From Streptomyces tagetis (lineage in GTDB: Bacteria > Actinomycetota > Actinomycetes > Streptomycetales > Streptomycetaceae): a stretch of 64,000 nucleotides of DNA. The translations under genes were made by a program, and so were the position numbers. Positions 53,278-61,361 of this stretch are shown here, one piece after another. The notes beneath the pieces were generated by a model, which worked only from the letters and a program-made list of their open reading frames with translations, was not told the origin of the DNA and did no database searches. The stretch is taken from the NCBI RefSeq assembly GCF_018069565.1, contig NZ_JAGPNL010000004.1:62001-126000 (forward strand), read 5' to 3'. Each line of letters starts with the position of its first letter. Position 1 is the stretch's first letter.

Positions 53278-54279
53278 TTACTCTGGGTCGTCCGCGAGTG
53301 ATCTCGCCGCCCGGACGCAGTGGGCGAGGGCCCGCCGCGCGTACTCGGGGGACGCGCCCGCGAGTCCGCACGCCGGGGTGACGGTGACCGCCTCCGCGAG
53401 AAGCCCCGGAGACAGCCCCAGCCTGCGCCACAGCGTCCTGACCCCCATGACGCTACCGGCAGGGTCCGACAATGGGCCGTCGGTGCCGGGCACGACACCG
53501 GCGAAGAGCCTGGTGCCGCCCTCGACGGCCTCCCCGATCCGTTCGTCGTCACGCTCGGTGAGCAGGGAGAGGTCGAAGGAGACGCCCGCCGCGCCGGCCC
53601 GGCGCAGCAGCGCGAAGGGCACGTCGGGGGCGCAGGAGTGGACCACGACGGGCCCGCCGCCGTGGGCGCCGGCCACCTCCCGCAGGGTGGCCTCGGCGAC
53701 CTGCCGGTCGACGGCGCGGTGGGTGCGGTAGCCGCTGGCGGTACGGACCTCTCCGCGCAGCACGGCGGTGAGGGAGGGCTCGTCGAGCTGGAGCACGAGC
53801 CGGGCGCCGGGGATGCGCCGGGCGACCTCGGCGAGATGCAGGCGCAGCCCCTCGGCGAGGGAGGCGGCGAGGTCGCGGCAGGCGCCCGCGTCGGAGAGGA
53901 CGGCCTGGCCGCTGCGCAGCTCCAGGGCGGCGGCGAGCGTCCAGGGGCCGACGGCCTGGACCTTGAGCGGGCCCTCGTAGCCCTGGGTGAACTCCTCCAG
54001 CGCGTCGAGGTCCTCGCCGAGCCAGGCCCGCGCGCGGCGGGTGTCCCGGCCGGGCCGGTCGCCCAGGCGCCAGCCGCTGGGCTCCACGCGCGCGTACAGC
54101 TCGACGAGCATCCCGGCGGTGCGGCCGATCATGTCGGCGCCGGGGCCCCGGGCGGGCAGTTCGGGCAGGAAGGGGAAGTCCTCGAAGGTGCCGGTGGAGG
54201 TCTTGGCGGCCTCGCGCGCGTCGTCCCCGGGCAGGGAGCCGACGCCGGTGGCGGGGCCGAGACGAAGGGTGTCGTTCAC
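53278..54279 (-). CDS. Cobalamin-independent methionine-synthase-like (UROD/MetE) protein
   Basis: A 333-residue protein of the UROD/MetE superfamily, equal to one barrel of MetE. It opens LGPATGVGSLPGDDAREAAK; zinc ligands are plausible in VVHSCAPDVPF and TPACGLAGASPEYARR; LVLQLDEPSLTAVLRGEVR is a MetE-like strand. It may transfer a methyl group to a thiol such as homocysteine, but short homologues are not proven methionine synthases. GTG 54279 has no ribosome site; TACGCT lies six bases upstream, indicating a leaderless mRNA. ligA follows 15 nt later. Confidence 0.88.
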   Translation of the reverse strand: MNDTLRLGPATGVGSLPGDDAREAAKTSTGTFEDFPFLPELPARGPGADMIGRTAGMLVELYARVEPSGWRLGDRPGRDTRRARAWLGEDLDALEEFTQGYEGPLKVQAVGPWTLAAALELRSGQAVLSDAGACRDLAASLAEGLRLHLAEVARRIPGARLVLQLDEPSLTAVLRGEVRTASGYRTHRAVDRQVAEATLREVAGAHGGGPVVVHSCAPDVPFALLRRAGAAGVSFDLSLLTERDDERIGEAVEGGTRLFAGVVPGTDGPLSDPAGSVMGVRTLWRRLGLSPGLLAEAVTVTPACGLAGASPEYARRALAHCVRAARSLADDPE

Positions 54280-54285
54280 GGGGGA

Positions 54286-54291
54286 AGCGTA
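54286..54291 (-). promoter_or_regulatory. -10 box of leaderless promoter for metE-like/ligA operon
   Basis: TACGCT on the minus strand with six bases to the GTG at 54279. Confidence 0.45.
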
Positions 54292-54479
54292 CGGGGGTGC
54301 CGCCGCACCGGGACACGAAGCACGGGGCACCCCCGTCCCCCGACCCTCGCCCCGGCCGCCGCCAAGGCCCGCACCCCACCGCCGCTCCCGCCGGGCCGCC
54401 GTACCCGCCTCCTGCCCCGCCGGGGCCCGGACAGGGCCGGCCTCCTCCCGGTCCCGCCCGCGCCCCGGCAGGGGTGCCG

Positions 54480-55178
54480 TCACCGTCCCGGGCGTACCGT
54501 CAGGTCGGTGACCTCCGCGTCCCTCGGCAGGTCGAGGGCCATGAGGATGGTCGTGGCGACCGACTCGGGGTCGATCCACCGCGCGGGGTCGTACTCCTCG
54601 CCCTCGTGGCGGTGCACCTTGGCCTGCATGGGGCTCGCGGTGCGGCCGGGGTAGACGGAGGTGACGCGGACCCCGTTGGCGTGCTCCTCGTGGCGCAGTG
54701 CGTCGGCGAGGGCCTTCAGCCCGTGCTTGGAGGCGGCGTACGCGGCCCAGTCGGCGTGGGCGCGCAGTCCGGAGCCGGAGTTGACGAAGACCACGTGCCC
54801 CCGGGCGGCGCGCACCTGGGGCAGCAGGAGCCGGGTCAGCTCGGCGGGGGCGACGAGGTTGACGTCGAGCTGGTGGTGCCAGGTCTTCGGGGTCAGCTCC
54901 CCCACCGGGCCGAGGTCGAGGACCCCGGCGACGTGCAGCAGCGAGTCCACCCGGTCGGGCGGCGACTGGTGGGAGAGGGCCCAGGAGAGCCGGTCCGGCT
55001 CGGCCAGGTCCCCGACCAGCGTCCGCGCGCCCGGGAAGCCGGCCGCCAGTTCCTTCGCGCGGCCCGCGTCCCGCGCGTGCAGCACGATCTCGTCGCCACG
55101 CGCGTGCAGGCGGCGGGCGACGGCCGCGCCGATGCCGGAGCCCGCTCCGGTGATCACATGTGTAGCCATGCCCGCCAT
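54480..55178 (-). CDS. Short-chain dehydrogenase/reductase
   Basis: A 232-residue SDR. Cofactor motif TGAGSGIGAAVARRL, catalytic Ser in VNSGSGLRAH and Tyr-Lys in YAASKHGLKALADAL are present. DARDAGRAK after strand 2 suggests NADP. Substrate is unknown. Two starts are possible: ATG 55178 (MAGMATH) or ATG 55169; neither has a strong ribosome site. It is 18 nt downstream of the LOG gene on the same strand. Confidence 0.9.
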   Translation of the reverse strand: MAGMATHVITGAGSGIGAAVARRLHARGDEIVLHARDAGRAKELAAGFPGARTLVGDLAEPDRLSWALSHQSPPDRVDSLLHVAGVLDLGPVGELTPKTWHHQLDVNLVAPAELTRLLLPQVRAARGHVVFVNSGSGLRAHADWAAYAASKHGLKALADALRHEEHANGVRVTSVYPGRTASPMQAKVHRHEGEEYDPARWIDPESVATTILMALDLPRDAEVTDLTVRPGR

Positions 55179-55196
55179 GCTCGCACCCCGGCGGGC

Positions 55197-55736
55197 TCAG
55201 ACCACGCCGCGGCTCTCCTCCAGGTAGGCGAGGGCGCCGACCGGCTCCTCGGCGAAGAACACCAGCTCGGCGAGGGGGCGCGGCAGGAAGCCCTCGTCCT
55301 CCATCCGGCGGAACTGGGTGCGCAGCCCGTCGTAGAAGCCCTCCGTGTTGAGCAGGACGACCGGCTTGTCGGTGTGGCCGTGCTTCTTCAGTTCCAGGAT
55401 CTCGGTCGCCTCGTCCAGGGTGCCGGCGCCGCCCACCATGATGACGACGGCGTCGGCCTTCTCCAGGAGCAGCCGCTTGCGCTCGGCGAGGCCGGTGGCG
55501 ATCACCATCTCGTCGGCGCCCGCGCGGGCCTTGGCGGCGAGGAAGTCCACGGAGACCCCGACGATCCGTCCGCCGGCCTCCTGCACCCCGTCGGCCACCA
55601 CCTTCATCAGGCCGGTGTCCGAACCGCCCCACACGAGCGTGTGGCCGCCCTTGCCGATCAGGGTGGCGAACTCCTTCGCCGGGCGGGTGTAGCGCGCGTC
55701 GAGGTCGGCGGCGGAGAGGAAGACGCAGATGTTCAT
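55197..55736 (-). CDS. LOG-family protein (Rossmann-fold nucleotide hydrolase)
   Basis: A 179-residue LOG (Lonely-Guy) family protein. It has WGGSDTGLMKVVADGVQEAG and the motif VGGAGTLDEATE (101-112), corresponding to PGGxGTxxE, and ERKRLLLEKADA. Family members hydrolyse cytokinin riboside monophosphates or other nucleotide monophosphates. ATG 55736. Physiological role in Streptomyces is not settled. It is upstream of the SDR gene in a likely two-gene unit. Confidence 0.9.
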   Translation of the reverse strand: MNICVFLSAADLDARYTRPAKEFATLIGKGGHTLVWGGSDTGLMKVVADGVQEAGGRIVGVSVDFLAAKARAGADEMVIATGLAERKRLLLEKADAVVIMVGGAGTLDEATEILELKKHGHTDKPVVLLNTEGFYDGLRTQFRRMEDEGFLPRPLAELVFFAEEPVGALAYLEESRGVV

Positions 55737-55825
55737 GGCTCAACGGTAAGGGGCCACCCCTGGCGGAAGAAGCCCGTCCGCGGGCACGCTGGAGTGACCG
55801 GCACCACGGTCCGAGGAGGACGATC

Positions 55826-56149
55826 ATGACCGAGGGACACCGCATCACGGTCGGGCCGAGCGGGCGCCACGTGCGCGTGCGCCACGGCGATCTGCTGCTG
55901 GCGGAGAGCGACGACGCGCTGGTGCTGCGGGAGACGGGGTGCCCGGACCGGTACTACCTGCCGCCCGGGGACGTCCGGCTCGATCTGCTGGCACCGTCCG
56001 GCACGCACACGTACTGCCCGTTCAAGGGGACCGCGTCCTACTGGTCGCTGCCCGACACGCCGGACCTGGTCTGGGCGTACCCGGAACCGAAGCCGGGCGT
56101 GGCGGAGATCCGCGACCGCCTCTGCTTCTACGAGCCGGAGGTGTCGTGA
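55826..56149 (+). CDS. DUF427 protein
   Basis: A 107-residue DUF427-family protein, with the typical VRHGDLLLAESDDALVLRET, RYYLPPGDV, HTYCPFKGTASYW and the ending VWAYPEPKPGVAEIRDR then CFYEPEV. The fold is a compact beta domain; function is unknown. GAGGAGG precedes ATG 55826 by about 6 nt. It is divergent from the LOG gene and precedes the hydrolase gene by 38 nt. Confidence 0.9.
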   Translation: MTEGHRITVGPSGRHVRVRHGDLLLAESDDALVLRETGCPDRYYLPPGDVRLDLLAPSGTHTYCPFKGTASYWSLPDTPDLVWAYPEPKPGVAEIRDRLCFYEPEVS

Positions 56150-56187
56150 GGGGATGAACCGGGCACCGTAGGGCAGTCTGCACAGCC

Positions 56188-56970
56188 ATGGACACCATGA
56201 CGCTTTCACGCGACGGGACGCCCCTCGCCCTGGAGCGCACCGGCCGGGGCCCCGCCCTCGTCCTGGTCAGCGGAGCGATGTCGACGGGGGCCACGGCGGC
56301 CTCCCTGGCCGCGGCGCTGGCGGAGCGCTTCGAGGTCACGGTGTACGACCGCCGGGGCCGTGGCGCGAGCGGCGACACGCCGCCGTACGCGGTGGAGCGC
56401 GAGATCGAGGACCTGGCGGCGGTCGTCGCGGGGGTGGGCGGCGAGGCGTGCCTGTACGGCGTCTCCTCGGGCGGCGCGCTGGTGCTGCGCGCGGCGGCGG
56501 CCGGGCTGCCGGTGCGCCGGGCCGCCGTCTACGAGGTGCCGTACGCGCTCGCCGAGGAGGCGCTGCGGGGCCGCGCGGAGTACACGGCGCGGCTGACCGG
56601 GGCGCTGGCGGAGGGCCGGCGCGGGGACGCGGTGGAGCTGTTCCTGCGGCTGACCGGCCTCGGCGAGGCGATGATCGAGGGCGCCCGGCAGTCGCCGCTG
56701 TGGCCCGGCATGGAGTCCCTCGCCGCGAGCCTCGCCTACGACGACGCGGTGATGGGCGACGGGAGCGTCCCGCGCGCGCTGCTGGCCTCGGTGCGGGTGC
56801 CGGTGCTGTCGGTCGCGGGCGACACGAGCCCGGCGTGGCTGCGCGAGGCGGCGCGGGCGGTCGCGGAGTCGGTGCCGGACGGCGCGTACCGCGTGCTGGC
56901 GGGCCAGACCCACCAGGCGGAGCCGGACGTGCTGGCACCGGTGCTGGCGGAGTTCTTCACGGCGGGGTGA
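56188..56970 (+). CDS. Alpha/beta hydrolase
   Basis: A 260-residue alpha/beta hydrolase. The nucleophile elbow is GVSSGG (Ser near residue 94); catalytic His is in GQTHQAEPDVLAPVL near the end; VYDRRGRGASGDTPPYAVER is typical of the family. No signal peptide. Substrate is unknown. ATG 56188 lacks a clear ribosome site; ATG 56197 is possible. Its stop codon lies in the first copy of a 15-bp tandem repeat. Confidence 0.9.
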   Translation: MDTMTLSRDGTPLALERTGRGPALVLVSGAMSTGATAASLAAALAERFEVTVYDRRGRGASGDTPPYAVEREIEDLAAVVAGVGGEACLYGVSSGGALVLRAAAAGLPVRRAAVYEVPYALAEEALRGRAEYTARLTGALAEGRRGDAVELFLRLTGLGEAMIEGARQSPLWPGMESLAASLAYDDAVMGDGSVPRALLASVRVPVLSVAGDTSPAWLREAARAVAESVPDGAYRVLAGQTHQAEPDVLAPVLAEFFTAG

Positions 56971-57056
56971 GGCGGCGCGGGGTGAGGCGGCGCAAGGTGA
57001 GGCGACGGGGGGTGAGGCGACGGGGGGTGAAGCGGCGCGGGGTGAGGCGGCGCGGG
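56967..57056 (+). repeat. Six 15-bp tandem repeats beginning at a stop codon
   Basis: Units of GTGAGGCGGCGCGGG start at 56967, 56982, 56997, 57012, 57027 and 57042, with up to four changes per copy. The hydrolase TGA is within the first GTGAGG. The last copy forms a hairpin with downstream sequence. Confidence 0.9.
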
Positions 57057-57073
57057 CCGCCGCGCCTCACCCC
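57039..57073 (-). terminator. Hairpin downstream of mnmA
   Basis: An 11-bp perfect stem (57039-57049 with 57063-57073), 22 nt beyond the mnmA stop, built from the last 15-bp repeat and its inverse; it can serve both convergent genes. Confidence 0.65.
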
Positions 57074-57095
57074 GCCGCGGCCGGGCTCAGGACTC

Positions 57096-58226
57096 TCAGG
57101 ACACCCCGGCCGTCGCCCGTACCGTCGAGGCGATCGTCGCCGAGCCGACCACGCGCGTGCCGTCGTACAGGACGATCGCCTGGCCCGGGGCGACGCCGCG
57201 GACCGGCTCGGCGAAGGTCACCTCCAGGGTGCCGTCGACCAGTTCGGCGCGGACCTCGCTCTCCCCGCCGTGGGCGCGGAGCTGGGCGGTGTAGGTGCCG
57301 GGGCCCGAGGGGGCGGTGCCGCACCAGCGGGGCCTGACCGCGCGCAGCCCGCCGACGTCGAGGGAGGCGGCCGGTCCGACCGTCACCGTGTTGGTGACCG
57401 GGGAGATGTCGAGGACGTAGCGCGGCTTGCCGTCGGGGGCGGGGGTGCCGATGCGCAGGCCCTTGCGCTGGCCGATGGTGAAGCCGTACGCGCCCTCGTG
57501 GGTGCCGACCCGCGCGCCGGACTCGTCGACGATGGCGCCCTCGGCCTTGCCCAGGCGGTCGGCGAGGAAGCCCTGCGTGTCGCCGTCGGCGATGAAGCAG
57601 ATGTCGTGCGAGTCGGGCTTCTTGGCGACGGCGAGGCCCCGCCGCTCGGCCTCGGCGCGGATCTCGTCCTTGGTGGTGAGCGTGTCGCCGAGCGGGAAGA
57701 GCGCGTGGGCGAGCTGCCGGTCGTCGAGCACTCCGAGGACGTAGGACTGGTCCTTGGCGAGGTCGGAGGCGCGGTGCAGTTCGCGGGTGCCGTCGGGGCG
57801 GACGAGGACCTTCGCGTAGTGGCCGGTGCAGACGGCGTCGAAGCCGAGGGCGAGGGCCTTGTCGAGCAGCGCGGCGAACTTGATCTTCTCGTTGCAGCGC
57901 AGGCACGGGTTGGGGGTGCGGCCGGCCTCGTACTCGGCGACGAAGTCCTCGACGACGTCCTCGCGGAAGCGGTCGGCGAGGTCCCACACGTAGAACGGGA
58001 TGCCGATGACGTCCGCGGCGCGGCGGGCGTCCCGCGAGTCCTCGATGGTGCAGCAGCCGCGCGCTCCGGTGCGGAAGGACTGCGGGTTGGCGGAGAGCGC
58101 GAGGTGGACACCGGTCACGTCGTGTCCGGCCTCGGCGGCACGGGCGGCGGCGACGGCGGAGTCGACCCCGCCCGACATGGCGGCGAGGACGCGCAGGGGA
58201 CGGGTGCGCTGCGGGATGTCAGTCAT
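57096..58226 (-). CDS. mnmA: tRNA-specific 2-thiouridylase
   Basis: A 376-residue PP-loop enzyme that thiolates U34 of Lys, Glu and Gln tRNAs. The ATP loop is SGGVDS (18-23). The nucleophile is Cys108 in NPCLRCNEKIKF and the persulfide partner Cys210 in HDICFI. TIGQRKGLRIG and the C-terminal barrel complete the family. Sulphur should come from the cysteine desulfurase encoded 0.8 kb away. ATG 58226; it is divergent from an amidase gene. Confidence 0.96.
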   Translation of the reverse strand: MTDIPQRTRPLRVLAAMSGGVDSAVAAARAAEAGHDVTGVHLALSANPQSFRTGARGCCTIEDSRDARRAADVIGIPFYVWDLADRFREDVVEDFVAEYEAGRTPNPCLRCNEKIKFAALLDKALALGFDAVCTGHYAKVLVRPDGTRELHRASDLAKDQSYVLGVLDDRQLAHALFPLGDTLTTKDEIRAEAERRGLAVAKKPDSHDICFIADGDTQGFLADRLGKAEGAIVDESGARVGTHEGAYGFTIGQRKGLRIGTPAPDGKPRYVLDISPVTNTVTVGPAASLDVGGLRAVRPRWCGTAPSGPGTYTAQLRAHGGESEVRAELVDGTLEVTFAEPVRGVAPGQAIVLYDGTRVVGSATIASTVRATAGVS

Positions 58227-58286
58227 AGCCCTTCAAGAGTAAGGGGGGCGCGGGAACCGGGGCGCGCGCGTATCCGTTCACGACGC

Positions 58287-59021
58287 ATGGGGGCCGACAA
58301 GAGCGCATCCGGGGACACGGACCGAGGCATGGGACGGCGCGCGCTGCTCGTCGGCGGGACGGCGGCGGTGGTGGGCACGGCCGTGCTCGCGCGCGACCGG
58401 CTCGGCCGGCTGTGGTGGCGCGTGCCGGGCATCTCCAAACCCCGGGAGGAGGGCGCCGTCGACTACGGGGGCGCGCACTGGGTGGCCGCCTCGGAGGCCA
58501 ACTGGCGGCGCGCGGACCGGCCCGACGACTACCGCATCGACATGGTGATCGTCCATGTCACGCAGGGCAGTTTCAAGAGCGCGGTGCGGGCCTTCCAGGA
58601 CCCCTCGCACCAGGCCGCCGCGCACTACATAGTCGGCCAGGACGGCAGGGTCACGCAGATGATCCGTGAGCTGGACGTGGCCTTCCACGCGGGCAACCGC
58701 GCGTACAACGAGCGCAGTGTCGGCATCGAGCACGAGGGGTTCGTGGACCGGCCGCAGGACTTCACCGACGCGATGTACACGGCCTCGGCGCGGCTGACCG
58801 CGGGCATCTGCGCGCGATACGGGATACCCGTCGACCGCGAGCACGTGATCGGCCACGTGGAGGTGCCGGGCACCGACCACACCGACCCGGGCCCGCACTG
58901 GGACTGGGACCGGTACATGGAGCTGGTCCGGCGGGCGGCCACGAGCGCCCCCTCCACCGGCCCGAGCGGCGGCCCCTCGCCCACCGCCCCCGGCGCCACG
59001 CCGAGCGGCACGGGGGTCTAG
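58287..59021 (+). CDS. N-acetylmuramoyl-L-alanine amidase (Amidase_2), exported
   Basis: A 244-residue peptidoglycan amidase with a T7-lysozyme-like zinc fold. Residues 14-35 (GMGRRALLVGGTAAVVGTAV) look like a twin-arginine-type signal anchor. Zinc and active-site residues are around MVIVHVTQGS (His90), HYIVGQDG, FHAGNRAYN, VGIEHEGF and HVIGHVEVPGTDHTDPGPHW. The Ser/Pro/Thr tail suggests a cell-wall location. It may act in wall turnover or recycling. ATG 58287 has no ribosome site. Confidence 0.9.
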   Translation: MGADKSASGDTDRGMGRRALLVGGTAAVVGTAVLARDRLGRLWWRVPGISKPREEGAVDYGGAHWVAASEANWRRADRPDDYRIDMVIVHVTQGSFKSAVRAFQDPSHQAAAHYIVGQDGRVTQMIRELDVAFHAGNRAYNERSVGIEHEGFVDRPQDFTDAMYTASARLTAGICARYGIPVDREHVIGHVEVPGTDHTDPGPHWDWDRYMELVRRAATSAPSTGPSGGPSPTAPGATPSGTGV

Positions 59022-59050
59022 GGACGTTCTTCCGGATCTTGCCGTCGCCG

Positions 59051-60220
59051 CTACGTGAGCCCCGCCGCGCGGGCCCGTTCCACGGCCGGGCCGATGGCCT
59101 TGGCGACCGCCTCGACGTCGGCCGCGGTCGAGGTGTGGCCCAGCGAGAAGCGCAGGGTGCCGCGGGCCAGCGCCGGATCGGTGCCGGTGGCCAGCAGGAC
59201 GTGGCTGGGCTGGGCGACGCCCGCCGTGCAGGCGGAGCCGGTGGAGCACTCGATGCCCTGGGCGTCGAGCAGGAGCAGCAGGGAGTCGCCCTCGCAGCCG
59301 GGGAAGGTGAAGTGGGCGTTGGCGGGCAGCCGTCCCTCCGGCGCCGGATCGCCGCCGAGGATCGCGTCGGGCACCGCCGTGCGCACCGCCTCGGCCAGCT
59401 CGTCACGGAGGGCACCGATCTCGCGGGCGAACCACGCGCGCCGCTCGGTGGCGAGGCGGGCGGCGACCGCGAAGGAGGCGACGGCGGGGACGTCCAGGGT
59501 GCCGGAGCGGACGTGGCGCTCCTGGCCGCCGCCGTGCAGGACGGGGACGGGGGCGTGGGCGCGGCCGAGCAGCAGGGCGCCGATGCCGTAGGGGCCGCCG
59601 ATCTTGTGGCCGGAGACGGTCATGGCGGCGAGCCCGGAGGTGGCGAAGTCGACCGGGACCTGGCCGACCGCCTGGACCGCGTCGGCGTGCAGCGGCACCC
59701 CGAACTCGGCGGCCACCTCGGCGAGTTCGCGCACCGGCATGAGGGTGCCGATCTCGTTGTTGGCCCACATGACGGTGGCGAGGGCGACATCGCCGGGGTC
59801 ACGGGCGATGGCCTCGCGCAGCGCCTCGGGGTGGACCCGGCCGTACGCGTCGACGGGCAGGTACTCGACGGTGGCGCCCTCGTGCTCGCCGAGCCAGTCC
59901 ACCGCGTCCAGCACGGCGTGGTGCTCGACGGGGCTGGCCAGCACGCGGGTGCGGGCCGGGTCGGCGTCGCGGCGGGACCAGTACAGGCCCTTGACGGCGA
60001 GGTTGTCGGCCTCGGTGCCGCCGGAGGTCAGGACGACCTCGCTGGGGCGGGCGCCGAGGGCCTCGGCGAGGGTCTCGCGGGCCTCCTCGACGGTGCGCCG
60101 GGCACGGCGGCCGGACGCGTGGAGGGAGGAGGCGTTGCCGGTGACGCCCACCTGCGCGGTGAGTGCCTCGACGGCCTCGGGAAGCATCGGTGTGGTCGCG
60201 GCGTGGTCGAGGTAAGCCAT
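59051..60220 (-). CDS. iscS: Cysteine desulfurase
   Basis: A 389-residue PLP enzyme that mobilises sulphur from cysteine as a persulfide for Fe-S clusters and tRNA thiolation. It starts MAYLDHAATTPMLPEAVEAL; Lys206 in SGHKIGGPYG binds PLP; Cys331 in CSTGSACTAG is the persulfide residue. Its proximity to mnmA implies delivery to tRNA 2-thiolation. No ribosome site precedes ATG 60220; a -10 box inside an inverted repeat lies immediately upstream. It may equally be called nifS-like. Confidence 0.93.
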   Translation of the reverse strand: MAYLDHAATTPMLPEAVEALTAQVGVTGNASSLHASGRRARRTVEEARETLAEALGARPSEVVLTSGGTEADNLAVKGLYWSRRDADPARTRVLASPVEHHAVLDAVDWLGEHEGATVEYLPVDAYGRVHPEALREAIARDPGDVALATVMWANNEIGTLMPVRELAEVAAEFGVPLHADAVQAVGQVPVDFATSGLAAMTVSGHKIGGPYGIGALLLGRAHAPVPVLHGGGQERHVRSGTLDVPAVASFAVAARLATERRAWFAREIGALRDELAEAVRTAVPDAILGGDPAPEGRLPANAHFTFPGCEGDSLLLLLDAQGIECSTGSACTAGVAQPSHVLLATGTDPALARGTLRFSLGHTSTAADVEAVAKAIGPAVERARAAGLT

Positions 60221-60247
60221 GGTGGGCCCGATTCTACGGGGCCCACC
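60221..60247 (-). promoter_or_regulatory. Inverted repeat enclosing -10 box of the cysteine desulfurase gene
   Basis: GGTGGGCCC (60221-60229) and GGGCCCACC (60239-60247) form a perfect 9-bp inverted repeat abutting the ATG. The 9-nt centre contains TAGAAT (minus strand, 60232-60237), a strong -10 sequence ten bases before the ATG. Confidence 0.6.
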
Positions 60248-60287
60248 GCCATGGCCTCGGGGCGAGGGCGCACTCTCGGCCGTCGGT

Positions 60288-60383
60288 TCACGCGCTCCAC
60301 GACAGGGTGGGGTCCGCCACCGTGACGGCGGCGAGCACCAGCAGGCCGGCGGCGCCCGGGTCGGGGCCGACGAGGAACGGCAC
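60288..60383 (-). CDS. Possible 31-residue hydrophobic small protein
   Basis: A 32-codon frame from GTG 60383 to TGA 60288 whose every sense codon ends in G or C. AAGGGGGA lies 8 nt upstream. The product begins MPFLVGPDPGAAGLLVLAAV and ends TLSWSA, one hydrophobic stretch that could insert in the membrane. No family recognised. It lies on the same strand as, and upstream of, the cysteine desulfurase. Codon bias and ribosome site are the only evidence. Confidence 0.4.
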   Translation of the reverse strand: MPFLVGPDPGAAGLLVLAAVTVADPTLSWSA

Positions 60384-60442
60384 GGCGCGGGTCCCCCTTT
60401 CCGGTGAGCGGCCGTGAACGGCTTCGGTGACACCTGTGCACT

Positions 60443-60454
60443 GACTGACCAGTC
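60443..60454 (+). promoter_or_regulatory. Candidate operator of TetR gene
   Basis: GACTGACCAGTC is a perfect 12-bp palindrome 51 nt upstream of the tetR start, similar in form to TetR-family sites and probably autoregulatory. Confidence 0.5.
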
Positions 60455-60505
60455 CAACGCGCCGACGACTTTCCCCTTCCGGAGAACGGTTGTTGACTGC
60501 ATGGC

Positions 60506-61336
60506 ATGAGCCACACGCCCGGTACCCGGCAGGCCCGGAAGCAGCGGACCCGCGAGGCGCTCCTGGAGGCGGCGCTCGCGCTGCTGGAGGAGCAGAGCCT
60601 GAGCAGCCTGGGCCTGCGGGAGGTCACCCGGGCGGCGGGCATCGCGCCGACCGCCTTCTACCGGCACTTCCCCTCCACGGCCGACCTCGGCGTGGCCCTG
60701 GTGGAGGAGGCGCTGGGCGGTCTGCGTCCGCTGATCCGCTCCACGCTCTCGCCGGCCGCCGACGAGGAGGAGCGGATCTCGCGGGCGGTAGCGCTGGTGG
60801 CCCGTCATGTGGCGGCGCATCCGGCGCACGTGCGGTTCGTGGCCCGGGAGCGGCACGGCGGGGTACGGCCGGTGCGGGAGGCGATCCGGGAGCAACTGGC
60901 CCGCTTCGCCGGGGAGGTGGGGGCCGAGCTGGCCCGGGACGCGGAGTCGGCGGGGTGGAGCGGGGAGGACCTGGCGATGCTGGCGGGCCTCTACGTGGAC
61001 CAGATGCTGGCCATCGCCTCCCTCTTCCTGGAGGCCCGGGAGGCGGAGGACGGCCCGGACGCCCCGGACGGCCCGGGGTCACCGGATACCCCGGTCGGCC
61101 CGGACACCCCTGACACCCCGGAGCAGGCCGAGGCGGCGGGGTCACCGGACGCCCGGGACACCCGGGACACCCGGGACACCCGCGAGACGGCCGAGACGGC
61201 GGGGTCACCGAACACCCCGCCCGGAACGCCGACAGCATCCCCCGCCGGCCGTGAAGAGCGGTACCGGCGGGCCTCCGAGACGGCGGCCCGCCGGATGCGG
61301 CTGATCGGCATCGGCCGCCGCCATTGGCTGGACTGA
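60506..61336 (+). CDS. TetR-family regulator with low-complexity insert
   Basis: A 276-residue TetR-family protein resembling FabR-like regulators. The DNA-binding domain is clear (REALLEAALALLEEQSLSSL, GIAPTAFYRHFPSTADLGVA). After residue ~177 an acidic Pro/Asp/Thr insert of about 65 residues (DTRDTRDTRETAETAGSP and similar) precedes a conserved-looking end, RYRRASETAARRMRLIGIGR. The insert is encoded by short DNA repeats. ATG 60506 has no clear ribosome site. A fatty-acid role is plausible because an acyl-CoA thioesterase-like gene lies next door, but that is inference. Confidence 0.85.
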   Translation: MSHTPGTRQARKQRTREALLEAALALLEEQSLSSLGLREVTRAAGIAPTAFYRHFPSTADLGVALVEEALGGLRPLIRSTLSPAADEEERISRAVALVARHVAAHPAHVRFVARERHGGVRPVREAIREQLARFAGEVGAELARDAESAGWSGEDLAMLAGLYVDQMLAIASLFLEAREAEDGPDAPDGPGSPDTPVGPDTPDTPEQAEAAGSPDARDTRDTRDTRETAETAGSPNTPPGTPTASPAGREERYRRASETAARRMRLIGIGRRHWLD

Positions 61337-61361
61337 GCGGGCGCCGCCCGGCGCCCCCGGC

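Noticed and set aside
51010..53301. 763-codon plus-strand frame opposite ligA
   Set aside because: It mirrors the ligA codon pattern and has no ribosome site or domain.
56967..57056. CRISPR-like array
   Set aside because: The 15-bp units are contiguous with no spacers, and no cas genes are present. The same applies to the 22-bp repeats at 48415.
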